Shown one piece after another: positions 1 to 6,784 of a stretch of DNA of 6,798 nucleotides (position 1 is the first letter of the stretch; each line of letters opens with the position of its first letter). The notes beneath the pieces are model-generated. The model saw only the letters and a list, made by a program, of their open reading frames with translations, was not told the DNA's origin and did no database searches. The position numbers and the translations under genes were made by a program. The stretch spans positions 1-6,798 of the forward strand of contig JAOZLU010000393.1 of assembly GCA_029934695.1 (NCBI GenBank), given 5' to 3'. This DNA is from Desulfobacterales bacterium (lineage in GTDB: Bacteria; Desulfobacterota; Desulfobacteria; Desulfobacterales; 4be13).

Positions 1-86
1 ATGAGATCGAGCAGCTCAGGGAAACTGCCGTCGCACTGCGCGATCAGATGGAAAAGATGGCGGCTCAGAGAACGGAAGGCAGATAG
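1..86 (+). CDS. C-terminal end of an unidentified upstream protein (partial)
   Basis: The frame beginning at base 3 is open from the left edge to a TAG at 84-86 and gives 27 residues. They start EIEQLRETAVALRDQ and end in a basic AAQRTEGR tail. The alternation of Leu/Val/Ala with Glu/Arg/Gln/Lys looks like an amphipathic helix or the end of a coiled coil, and the composition is that of a real protein rather than random translation. The family cannot be named from so little. The gene runs in the same direction as the cyclase, with 112 bp between its stop and the preferred cyclase start, so read-through is possible, although a hairpin and a candidate -10 element lie between them. The alternative is that this is a chance open frame; the other two forward frames give less protein-like sequence. 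Confidence 0.5.
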   Translation, partial: EIEQLRETAVALRDQMEKMAAQRTEGR

Positions 87-94
87 GCGCAAAA

Positions 95-117
95 CTTTGG
101 CCAGAGTGCGGCCAAAG
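95..117. repeat. 8-bp perfect inverted repeat (hairpin) between the partial gene and the cyclase
   Basis: CTTTGGCC at 95-102 and GGCCAAAG at 110-117 are exact reverse complements around a 7-nt loop. The hairpin lies 9 nt past the stop of the upstream partial gene, where a terminator would be expected. On the + strand no T-run follows it. On the - strand it is followed by TTTT (AAAA at 91-94 on +), so as an intrinsic terminator it would work better for leftward transcripts. It could be a weak or Rho-assisted 3' end for the upstream gene, or a dispersed palindrome. Confidence 0.5.
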
Positions 118-147
118 GAAATGTGAGATTATCCGGCTCAAAGCGGC

Positions 148-153
148 TATGAT
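148..153 (+). promoter_or_regulatory. possible -10 element upstream of the cyclase gene
   Basis: TATGAT matches five of six bases of the sigma-70 -10 consensus. No convincing -35 hexamer is visible about 17 bp upstream (125-130 reads gagatt). If the element is real, transcription would begin around 160, leaving almost no leader before the ATG at 163 but roughly 39 nt before the ATG at 199. This supports the downstream start. A single hexamer is weak evidence. Confidence 0.2.
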
Positions 154-198
154 TTAAAACGCATGAAAATAAAACAAAGAAGACACGGAATTTTAAAC

Positions 199-2631
199 AT
201 GACAAATATGAGGAATGAAACACAAGTTGACAATCCATCCTATCCGAGTCAGCCTGATCCAAGTCCGGTAAGTGATTTTCTGTATGATGGAGAAATGGAT
301 CTGGAACGCGCCAATATGTTGCTTGGTGTCTCTGAAACAATGGCAACTTGTGAGAATCTGGATGAGGTACTTCAGAAACTTGTCGATATCCTGATTAAAG
401 GAGTAAGTGCCGATCGTGGCACCATCTTTCTGAAGGATAAGGATTCCCAAGAACTGTATTCCCGCGTTGTCCGAGGAAATTATCAGCACGAAATCAGAAT
501 TATTTCTGACAAAGGAGTTGCCGGCAATGTATTTACAACCGGAGATATCGCCAATGTCCCTGAGCCTTATAAAGATGATCGTTTTGACAAAAGCATTGAT
601 GAGAAAACCGGGTACATAACGGAAAGTATTCTTTGTGTCCCGATTCGGACAGTCAAAGGTGATATCATCGGCGTGGCCCAGCTCCTCAATAAGGAAGAGG
701 GCACCATACCATTCACCATAGAAGATGAAATATTTGTAAATGACGTGACAACACAGGCTGCGGTTGGCTTGGAAACCACCCAGATTGTTGAGCGTATAAA
801 CAAGGCCCGCGAGAAAGAGAAGGAACTTTTGGATATCGTCGCGGACATCACCTCCGAGATTGATCTTGGAAAAATTTTACAGAAAGTCATGTTCCAAGCC
901 ACGAAGATGATTGATTCGGATCGTTCCACGCTCTTCCTTAACGACGAGAAAAATGGCGAACTTTTTTCAATGATCGGTGCTGGACTGGGTGCCATAGAAA
1001 TCCGTCTTCCCAACAATGCAGGTATTGCCGGTGCGGTGTTCACCTCCGGAGAAACTGTGAACATTCCCTACGCGTATGCTGATCTCAGATTTAATCCGTC
1101 TTTTGACAGGACAACCAAATATTTCACCCGCTCAATGCTCTGCGTTCCGGTGAAGAACAAAGAGGAAAAGACCATTGGTGTGATCCAATTGCTGAACAAG
1201 CGCAAGGGAGTATTTACAGACGAAGATGAGAAGAATATGAAAGCCTTTACCGTACAGGTTTCCATCGCATTGGAAAACGCCAAACTCTTTGATGATGTCC
1301 AGAAGATGCAGACTCGTAACGAAGGAATGCTGCAAAGTATGTCCAGCGGCGTGATCACGTTAAACGAGGACAGGAAGATCGAAACCTGCAACAAAGCCGG
1401 CGTGAAAATCCTCAGATTGAAATCCGAAGACGATATAATCGGTTCCAAGGCTGAAGACATTTTTGCCGGTTCCAATTTCTGGATATTAGAGAAACTCAGA
1501 CGCGTTGAGGAAGATCAGACAGGAGAACCCGATGTCACAATGGATGCGGAACTGGAAGTCGAAATAAGACAGGATGAAGATGATGAATCGTCAAAGCCGA
1601 AGTTAGATAAGGTTTCGGCAAATGTGACAGTTCTTCCCCTGTTCAGCATAGAGAAGAAAAGAGTGGTCATAGATGATGAGGAAACACTCATTGAAGACAA
1701 GAAAAAAATGGGTTCGATGATTATGATTGAGGATATCAGCGGCGAAAAGCGGGCAAGGGCGACCATGGCACGGTATATGGATCCGGGTGTCGCTGATCAG
1801 CTCATGGCTGGTGGGGAAGATGTCCTCGGAGGCAGAAGCGTGAATGCCACGGTACTCTTTTCCGATATACGCAGTTTCACCACGATGACTGAGGAACTCG
1901 GCGCCCAGGGGACCGTATCCTTTCTGAACGAGTATTTCACCATCATGGTGGAGTGCATCCAGAAGGAGGGAGGGATGCTTGACAAATTCATCGGAGATGC
2001 CATTATGGCCGCATTCGGCGTTCCTATCCCCCATGATGATGACGAGGATCGGGGGGTGCGTACCGCCATCGCCATGCTTACGGGGATGTTTGAATGGAAT
2101 AAGGGGCGTGAAGCCAAGGGTAAAAAACCGGTTGATATGGGTATCGGTCTTAACACAGGTCTGGTCGTTACCGGCAATATCGGATCACCCAAGCGGATGG
2201 ATTACACCATGATCGGGGATGGCGTAAATCTGGGTGCCCGCTTGGAAAGCGCGTGCAAACAGTATTTCGCCCGCATCCTCATCAGTGAAAACACCTTCAG
2301 AAAACTCAAGGGCGACTACCTCATCCGTGAGATTGACAAGGTGGTGGTCAAAGGCAAGACTGAAGCAGTCGGTGTCTATGAAGTCCTTGACTGTTATGAT
2401 GAGGAAAAATTTCCGAACATGGAAAAAGTGATGAAATGCTTCAACGACGGCCTGAACAATTATCGGGAAGCGAGGTGGGACATGGCTACAGACGCATTCA
2501 AGGAAGCACTCAATCTCAACCCGGGCGACAAGCTTTCCAATATGTATATTGAGCGATGCGACTACTTGAAACAAAATCCGCCGGAAGGGGAAGGGGAATG
2601 GGATGGGGTGTGGGTGATGAAATCCAAGTAA
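199..2631 (+). CDS. GAF-GAF-PAS class III adenylate cyclase with C-terminal TPR (CyaB1-like)
   Basis: Soluble class III nucleotidyl cyclase, predicted to make cAMP from ATP in the cytoplasm; no membrane segment is visible. Residues are numbered from the upstream in-frame ATG at 163. GAF-A is about 60-208 and GAF-B about 236-375. Both carry the NKFDE signature of cyclic-nucleotide-binding GAFs (N176-K177...F184...D188-E189; N345-K346...F351...D355-E356). A PAS-like segment (about 386-526) has an acidic insertion near 465-515. The catalytic domain is about 556-735, with metal aspartates D568 (FSDIRSF) and D612 (KFIGDAIMA), purine-selecting K608 and T682, and transition-state N689 and R693, so it looks active. 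A TPR-like region (about 758-806) and a conserved-looking WDGVW tail follow. Domain order and length (about 810-822 residues) match Anabaena CyaB1, where cAMP binding to GAF-B activates the enzyme; that mode is inferred here. I prefer the ATG at 199: GGAA lies 8 nt upstream, whereas 163 has no ribosome-binding sequence. Guanylate cyclase activity is less likely given the K/T pair. Confidence 0.93.
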   Translation: MTNMRNETQVDNPSYPSQPDPSPVSDFLYDGEMDLERANMLLGVSETMATCENLDEVLQKLVDILIKGVSADRGTIFLKDKDSQELYSRVVRGNYQHEIRIISDKGVAGNVFTTGDIANVPEPYKDDRFDKSIDEKTGYITESILCVPIRTVKGDIIGVAQLLNKEEGTIPFTIEDEIFVNDVTTQAAVGLETTQIVERINKAREKEKELLDIVADITSEIDLGKILQKVMFQATKMIDSDRSTLFLNDEKNGELFSMIGAGLGAIEIRLPNNAGIAGAVFTSGETVNIPYAYADLRFNPSFDRTTKYFTRSMLCVPVKNKEEKTIGVIQLLNKRKGVFTDEDEKNMKAFTVQVSIALENAKLFDDVQKMQTRNEGMLQSMSSGVITLNEDRKIETCNKAGVKILRLKSEDDIIGSKAEDIFAGSNFWILEKLRRVEEDQTGEPDVTMDAELEVEIRQDEDDESSKPKLDKVSANVTVLPLFSIEKKRVVIDDEETLIEDKKKMGSMIMIEDISGEKRARATMARYMDPGVADQLMAGGEDVLGGRSVNATVLFSDIRSFTTMTEELGAQGTVSFLNEYFTIMVECIQKEGGMLDKFIGDAIMAAFGVPIPHDDDEDRGVRTAIAMLTGMFEWNKGREAKGKKPVDMGIGLNTGLVVTGNIGSPKRMDYTMIGDGVNLGARLESACKQYFARILISENTFRKLKGDYLIREIDKVVVKGKTEAVGVYEVLDCYDEEKFPNMEKVMKCFNDGLNNYREARWDMATDAFKEALNLNPGDKLSNMYIERCDYLKQNPPEGEGEWDGVWVMKSK

Positions 2632-2760
2632 ATTTATCTTTTCAGGCATTCAACTTTTCGACCTGTACGCTTACAAAAATGCAGACACCAGCCTCAGCCG
2701 TCTCCCCGGGACTGAATCCGAAACCCGGCAAATTGTCAGGCTATCCCCTGATCGACATGC
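2632..2760. other. convergent intergenic junction, no gene, no strong terminator
   Basis: This 129-bp stretch separates the 3' ends of the cyclase (+) and jetC (-). I see no canonical hairpin-plus-T-run terminator for either strand. Two weak inverted repeats are present: CCGGG 2706-2710 with CCCGG 2724-2728, and TCAGG 2736-2740 with CCTGA 2747-2751. On the - strand an ATG at 2758-2756 sits 2 nt after the jetC stop and is preceded by GGAGGGG, but the frame reads MSIRG and then stops at 2741. Past that stop the same frame is open for 32 more codons, down to a TGA at 2644-2642. The space is far too small for the jetD gene expected after jetC. Confidence 0.7.
2706..2728. repeat. weak inverted repeat in the convergent junction
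   Basis: CCGGG at 2706-2710 pairs with CCCGG at 2724-2728 around a 13-nt loop. The stem is only 5 bp and has no adjacent T-run, so a terminator role for either converging gene is possible but unproven. Confidence 0.2.
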
Positions 2761-5700
2761 TCACTGCCCCTCCATAAAAGATTCTTTTTTCTGAAGATAC
2801 TGTTCTATTGTCAGATCATATATTGCCGAATCCCGTTGAAATTTATTTTCAACATAATGAACCGCATGAATGTATTTCTCCGCCAGATTGATTTTGTCCA
2901 GAGGCGTGACCAGCATGAGCTGAAGGTTAAGACGTTTGAAAAGCTCCATTGCATACAGGGCATTGTCAGGATCAACCTTGCTGAAAGCCTCATCTACCAC
3001 CACAAATCTGAATGATTTCAGATTAATATGCCGCTGCCGAATTCCAAACTGATAGGCAATGGCCGAGGCGAGAATGGTATATGCCAGTTTTGCCTTTTCT
3101 CCGCCGGACAGGCTCTGAGAATCCTCATAATACTGTTTTTGTTTATCGTCCTCCCGATAATTCTCCTCAGCAGCGAATTTCAGCCAGTTTCTCACATCTG
3201 TCACATATCTTCTCCAGTCTGATTCACCACTCAGTTTTTCAGTCAGGGCCTTGATATTATTGAATGAAAACTCAAGTTCCTGTTCATCCTCATCTGCAAA
3301 TTTGACAGCATCGGGGATGGCTTTTAACAGCATCTCCTTGAAATCCCTGATTCGGACATCGTTTTCATCCTTCTCCGCCAATCTGATATATGTGCCCGGA
3401 TGCGTGTTGTAGTCAATCTCCTTTAATGCCTCATTGATCTCGCTGACATTTGCTTTTATTTCAACCACACGATGATCAAACAAGGCCTTGAAATTGATAA
3501 TATCATTGGCCATCTGTTTATTCATGTGCTGCTTAAACCGCTCCTTATGCCTGGGCAGGTCTTCGCTCTCAATTCTGTCATGGATGGCACGGTATTCATT
3601 AAGATAGGATGTGTCCTGCTGGAGATTGATGGTTTCCGCAGTCCAGTCCGGATATTTATCCCGAATCTCCTCATTTCCGTATTTGAAACACTCCATATTC
3701 CGGATGACCTGTTTCTCTGCACGCCTTGTCTCATCCCCCCTGAGTTTCAGATCCTGTTCAATAGCGGATGCCACAGTTTCCCTCACACGGTCTATGGTAT
3801 CAAGACGGATGCTTTTGCCAATGCGGTCAATGTATGGAACCAGAAAAGCAAAATGCGCTGTCAGATCAGCATGGGCATAAGCCTCCAGCAAACGGGAATT
3901 CTCATCAGTCTCCATGTTATATCGCCTGATCTCTTCCTCGATTAAAACCCGATCCCGGGACAACTCTTCTTTATGCGTCTCCTTTTCCGCAATATCATGC
4001 TCAACCTCCTGCTTTTGTTCCTCCAGTTCCCTGAGCTTATCCGAACTTTCCAGAAGTTTCCGCTTTCTTGATTTCAGATGTTCTATTTCGGCTGCCAGGG
4101 ATTTCCAGTCCAGCATACTGAATTTGTCATAATGCGACAGTTTGATGAGTCCCTCTTTTTTCTTCTCCAGCACCTTTCTTTTGCCCTCAACTCCGTAAAC
4201 AGCATCCTCTGTCTCCCTTATCTGGTTATCCAAATCCTTTGCCTGTTTTTCAATGAACCTGATTTTTTCCGCATTGTCCCATCCGAAAATATAGTTTGCT
4301 TTGTCAGTGACAAACCGCCTGTCATCTTTCTGATGTTTCCCGAAATTTTTAATCAGACCGGTTGGGGTGAGTGCCTTATCTAACCGCTCAAAGTCTTTCA
4401 ACTCTTCAGCGCATATATAATTGTAGGCTTTTCGGATATGACGTGCAATCCAGTCATAAAACAAGGTGTCGGATTTAATCTCCAGCTTTGCGATCAGACT
4501 TTTGGGATGATCCGAAACAGACAACGCTGATGCGATTTTTTCAGGAACCCTGTGATAAACAATCTTAGTGTATAAATTCGTATGGTTGACATACTGATTC
4601 AGGGATTTGTAATACGTCTCCGACACCAGCATATCCAATCCGAAATTACGCATCAGGCGCTCAATGGCACTTTCCCACAGCAGCTCTGTCTCCTTCACGC
4701 GAACCAGCTCACCCACAAACGGAATCTCTGTTTCCGGGATATCCAAGGCTTCAGTGATCCGCCTTCGGACATCAAGATTCTTCCGGGGGATATTGCTTTT
4801 CCGCTGTCTCAGGGATTCCAGTTCCCGACTGGCTTCCCCAAAATCTGTTCTCAGTTTCTCTAAATTATTTTGAAGACTGCTCCATTCACTGATCAGCGCA
4901 TCTGATCGGCCCTCACATTCACGTTTCTCCTCACCGATCCGGGCAGCGGTCTGCCTGAAAAGCGGTTCATCCGGATCACGCGGCAGATTCAGTTTATGGG
5001 CAAGATGGTTGTAAACTTCCGCATGGTTCTGACGGCTATCCTTCTCCCTGATCATATCCTCAATTTCTTTTTGGACAGACCGTATCTGTTCTGAAATTTC
5101 ATCCCTGCTGATGGCGGCAATCAGTTCCTCTTTCTCACGCTGAAGATCGGATAAGGCATGTTTTATATTTTCAATATGTTCTCCAACGCTTTTCAGCTTT
5201 TCACGGTTTTCCTCCACCCCAAGGGAGAGAAGCTCTTTTTTCTTTGTTGCAAAATAAGGCGGAAGCGATTCCCTGGCATCTTCCAACTGGCTGAGTTCCT
5301 CAGAAATTTTTTCAAACTGCTCTCCTTTGTAAATCACCGGTTTTAAAAGTTCCAACTGGGTTTTTGCCTTTTCAATGGCCTTATGCGAAGACAGCAGATT
5401 GTCATAATTTGCGCGCAGTTTTACAAAATCCTCCTCAACATCATGCTCTTCCAGCATATTGGTCCGGATAAACTCGTTCAGGTTTCCCAGCACCTTGATT
5501 CCCACGGTTTGGGAAAAGAGGGTCAGGGCTTTGAGAGATTTCAGACCGAACACCTTTGAAAAGCGATGCGCGTATTGTTGGAAACTGGAGAAGAATTCAG
5601 CCCGCGAGTTCTCTGTCAGACGCTTTTTCCATCCTCCGTCCGAATCAAGCGGATTAAAATGCTCCTGGATACTCAATGGGAAAGGAGAGAGAATATACCA

Positions 5701-6135
5701 TCTTTTCAGATTGTTATTGGCAATCCAGCGCACCTGGGCCAATGTCAGCGTCTCATTCATATCCTGATTGACAAAAACCCCCAGGATTACGGAAAAATCA
5801 TCTGTTGTCCTGAGATACCGGGTTTTGGCTGAAAGCTCACCCTCATTCTGCGTGGTTTTATACGCCCCTTTTATGTATGTCTCCTCAGTTCTGTCTCTTT
5901 TTTTGTCCGTCCCGGACGACTGGTTATAATAGCGTTTGCCGGGGGGAACGAGCAGCGAGAGGATGGCATCTACGACGGTAGTCTTTCCAGACCCGTTGCC
6001 GCCCGTTAAAAGTGAATTTTTTCCCCGGGGATAAATGCGCCATACTTTTTTGTCAAAAGTTCCCCAGTTGAAAAGTTCAAGCGTCGTCATCCTGAACCCG
6101 GATTCGGGGGTTTCCGTATCAAAGATATTCGTCAT
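2761..6135 (-). CDS. jetC: JetC: SMC/MukB-like ATPase of a type I-like Wadjet plasmid-defence system
   Basis: SMC-family ATPase of the COG4913/JetC type. In characterised Wadjet systems JetC dimers, with JetA and JetB, extrude DNA loops and mark small circular plasmids for cleavage by JetD. From the ATG at 6135 the protein has 1124 residues. Seen: an N-terminal head beginning MTNIFDTE, then LELFNWGTFD, which resembles JetC starts; Walker A GGNGSGKT at 45-52; long charged coiled-coil stretches (about 260-445 and 640-780); a globular hinge-like middle containing SNIPRKN (447) and PFVGELVRV; the ABC signature SLSGGEK at 1008-1014; and Walker B VVVDE with D1048 and catalytic E1049, followed by the D-loop and LMLVTPLDKI. 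Both ATPase halves are intact. The frame stays open to an ATG at 6174, but that would overlap jetB by 56 bp. The 6135 start overlaps jetB by 17 bp, suggesting translational coupling. AAGGAG lies 13 nt upstream (6149-6154), rather far; an in-frame TTG at 6144 is an alternative. No jetD follows. Confidence 0.93.
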   Translation of the reverse strand: MTNIFDTETPESGFRMTTLELFNWGTFDKKVWRIYPRGKNSLLTGGNGSGKTTVVDAILSLLVPPGKRYYNQSSGTDKKRDRTEETYIKGAYKTTQNEGELSAKTRYLRTTDDFSVILGVFVNQDMNETLTLAQVRWIANNNLKRWYILSPFPLSIQEHFNPLDSDGGWKKRLTENSRAEFFSSFQQYAHRFSKVFGLKSLKALTLFSQTVGIKVLGNLNEFIRTNMLEEHDVEEDFVKLRANYDNLLSSHKAIEKAKTQLELLKPVIYKGEQFEKISEELSQLEDARESLPPYFATKKKELLSLGVEENREKLKSVGEHIENIKHALSDLQREKEELIAAISRDEISEQIRSVQKEIEDMIREKDSRQNHAEVYNHLAHKLNLPRDPDEPLFRQTAARIGEEKRECEGRSDALISEWSSLQNNLEKLRTDFGEASRELESLRQRKSNIPRKNLDVRRRITEALDIPETEIPFVGELVRVKETELLWESAIERLMRNFGLDMLVSETYYKSLNQYVNHTNLYTKIVYHRVPEKIASALSVSDHPKSLIAKLEIKSDTLFYDWIARHIRKAYNYICAEELKDFERLDKALTPTGLIKNFGKHQKDDRRFVTDKANYIFGWDNAEKIRFIEKQAKDLDNQIRETEDAVYGVEGKRKVLEKKKEGLIKLSHYDKFSMLDWKSLAAEIEHLKSRKRKLLESSDKLRELEEQKQEVEHDIAEKETHKEELSRDRVLIEEEIRRYNMETDENSRLLEAYAHADLTAHFAFLVPYIDRIGKSIRLDTIDRVRETVASAIEQDLKLRGDETRRAEKQVIRNMECFKYGNEEIRDKYPDWTAETINLQQDTSYLNEYRAIHDRIESEDLPRHKERFKQHMNKQMANDIINFKALFDHRVVEIKANVSEINEALKEIDYNTHPGTYIRLAEKDENDVRIRDFKEMLLKAIPDAVKFADEDEQELEFSFNNIKALTEKLSGESDWRRYVTDVRNWLKFAAEENYREDDKQKQYYEDSQSLSGGEKAKLAYTILASAIAYQFGIRQRHINLKSFRFVVVDEAFSKVDPDNALYAMELFKRLNLQLMLVTPLDKINLAEKYIHAVHYVENKFQRDSAIYDLTIEQYLQKKESFMEGQ

Positions 6136-6721
6136 TTTGCCCAAGGTTCTCCTTGATTTCTTCAAGTTTCTCATTGTTTATTTTGGCTTTGATCACCCGG
6201 CGTATTTCATAGCGGCGGTCATGATCTTCCTCTGCCTCCCTGATTTCAACAGCCTTTAAGAAACCGAAGGTGATGACCTGATTGATATACGCGTCAAACT
6301 TGGAGAGCAGTTTCACCTTATCTGCTTTTTCTTTGAACAGCAGTTCAATTTTCTCCACAATCTCCTGACGGGTGATAAAACATTTTGATGAATCCGTGGT
6401 CGTGACATCAAATTCCTCGAGGCATCCTCTCAAAATAACCAGAAGCTGGGTCACTTCATAAGAAAGCGGCATCCGGCGAACGAGTCGCGGCATCCGGCTC
6501 TCTTTGTCATCTGTATCCGGCTGCGTCAGAAAGGCGAATCCGTCGCTCTCGTCCAAGTGAAGATGAATGCCGATCTGTCCCAGGTAATCCCTGACCGGTT
6601 TCTGATAAAGCAGCAGTTCATTCCACGTCTTCTTCTCTTCATCAAAAACTGTTCCCTGCAAAAGTTTTATGACAACCGGTGTATATGGCATGATCTTGTT
6701 TTGAGAAATCTCATTCTCCAT
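6119..6721 (-). CDS. jetB: JetB: DUF4194 (MukE-like) subunit of Wadjet
   Basis: Small accessory subunit of the Wadjet SMC complex, analogous to MukE. It is expected to bind the JetA kleisin dimer and load with JetC. The preferred protein is 200 residues from the ATG at 6721. Recognisable DUF4194 features are the LLQGTVFDEE opening (20-29), W33, the RDYLGQIGIHLHLDESDGFAFL strand-turn region (44-65), and the best-conserved segment PRLVRRMPLSYEV (78-90) followed by LLVILRGCLEEFD. A charged C-terminal winged-helix-like half ends in a Lys/Glu-rich helix. The reading frame stays open further upstream to a TTG at 6787, but those 22 extra codons would translate a palindromic hairpin and an A8 run. 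AAAGGA at 6735-6730, 8 nt before ATG 6721, decides the start. The 3' end overlaps jetC by 17 bp. jetA is expected immediately upstream, outside the window. No signal peptide or membrane segment is visible, so the protein is cytoplasmic. Confidence 0.93.
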   Translation of the reverse strand: MENEISQNKIMPYTPVVIKLLQGTVFDEEKKTWNELLLYQKPVRDYLGQIGIHLHLDESDGFAFLTQPDTDDKESRMPRLVRRMPLSYEVTQLLVILRGCLEEFDVTTTDSSKCFITRQEIVEKIELLFKEKADKVKLLSKFDAYINQVITFGFLKAVEIREAEEDHDRRYEIRRVIKAKINNEKLEEIKENLGQNDEYL

Positions 6722-6729
6722 CTGAAAAA

Positions 6730-6735
6730 TCCTTT
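6730..6735 (-). promoter_or_regulatory. ribosome binding site of jetB
   Basis: On the - strand this reads AAAGGA, 8 nt before the ATG at 6721. It is the only good Shine-Dalgarno match in the upstream stretch and supports the 200-residue JetB over the TTG-initiated 222-residue reading. Confidence 0.65.
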
Positions 6736-6760
6736 GTGCCTTTTTTTTGTGCCATGTGCC
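6735..6760. repeat. three TGTGCC copies around an A8/T8 tract upstream of jetB
   Basis: TGTGCC occurs at 6735-6740, 6748-6753 and 6755-6760 (GGCACA on the jetB coding strand), with eight consecutive T at 6741-6748 between the first two. The cluster fills the space between the palindrome and the jetB ribosome binding site and partly overlaps the latter. No function is recognised; it could be chance, a regulator contact site or slippage-derived duplication. Confidence 0.3.
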
Positions 6761-6784
6761 GGACGGGGTTTGCAACCCCGTCCG
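6760..6784. repeat. 11-bp perfect palindromic hairpin upstream of jetB
   Basis: CGGACGGGGTT (6760-6770) and AACCCCGTCCG (6774-6784) are exact reverse complements around a 3-nt loop (TGC on +), a very stable GC-rich structure. It lies 39 bp upstream of the jetB start, in the presumed jetA-jetB gap. It is not a standard intrinsic terminator: on the - strand an A8 tract rather than a T-run follows, and on the + strand only TTTT appears after a 5-nt gap. Likely roles are a dispersed palindromic (REP-like) element, or an mRNA stability or processing hairpin that sets JetB levels relative to the upstream gene. Confidence 0.7.

Noticed and set aside
163..198. Twelve-residue N-terminal extension of the cyclase from ATG 163
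   Set aside because: No Shine-Dalgarno sequence precedes 163 and the candidate -10 element would place the transcript start nearly on it. The ATG at 199 has GGAA at good spacing. The longer form cannot be fully excluded.
1797..2192. Long open frames antisense to the cyclase and to jetC
   Set aside because: Their composition is low-complexity (Ser/Pro/Phe-rich) as expected for shadows of real genes. None has a recognisable domain or start signal, and all lie fully inside well-supported genes.
163..2631. The cyclase as the signal-generating gene of a cyclic-nucleotide defence system linked to the adjacent Wadjet genes
   Set aside because: It is a class III cyclase of CyaB1 type, not a CD-NTase or a Pycsar-type minimal cyclase with a paired effector. 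It is convergent with jetC, shares no operon with it, and has a complete housekeeping-like sensor architecture.
2776..2790. AAAAGATTCTTTTTT near the jetC 3' end as a terminator for the cyclase
   Set aside because: The complementary arms are A/T only with almost no loop, so no stable stem forms. The T-run is simply Lys codons of jetC read on the other strand.
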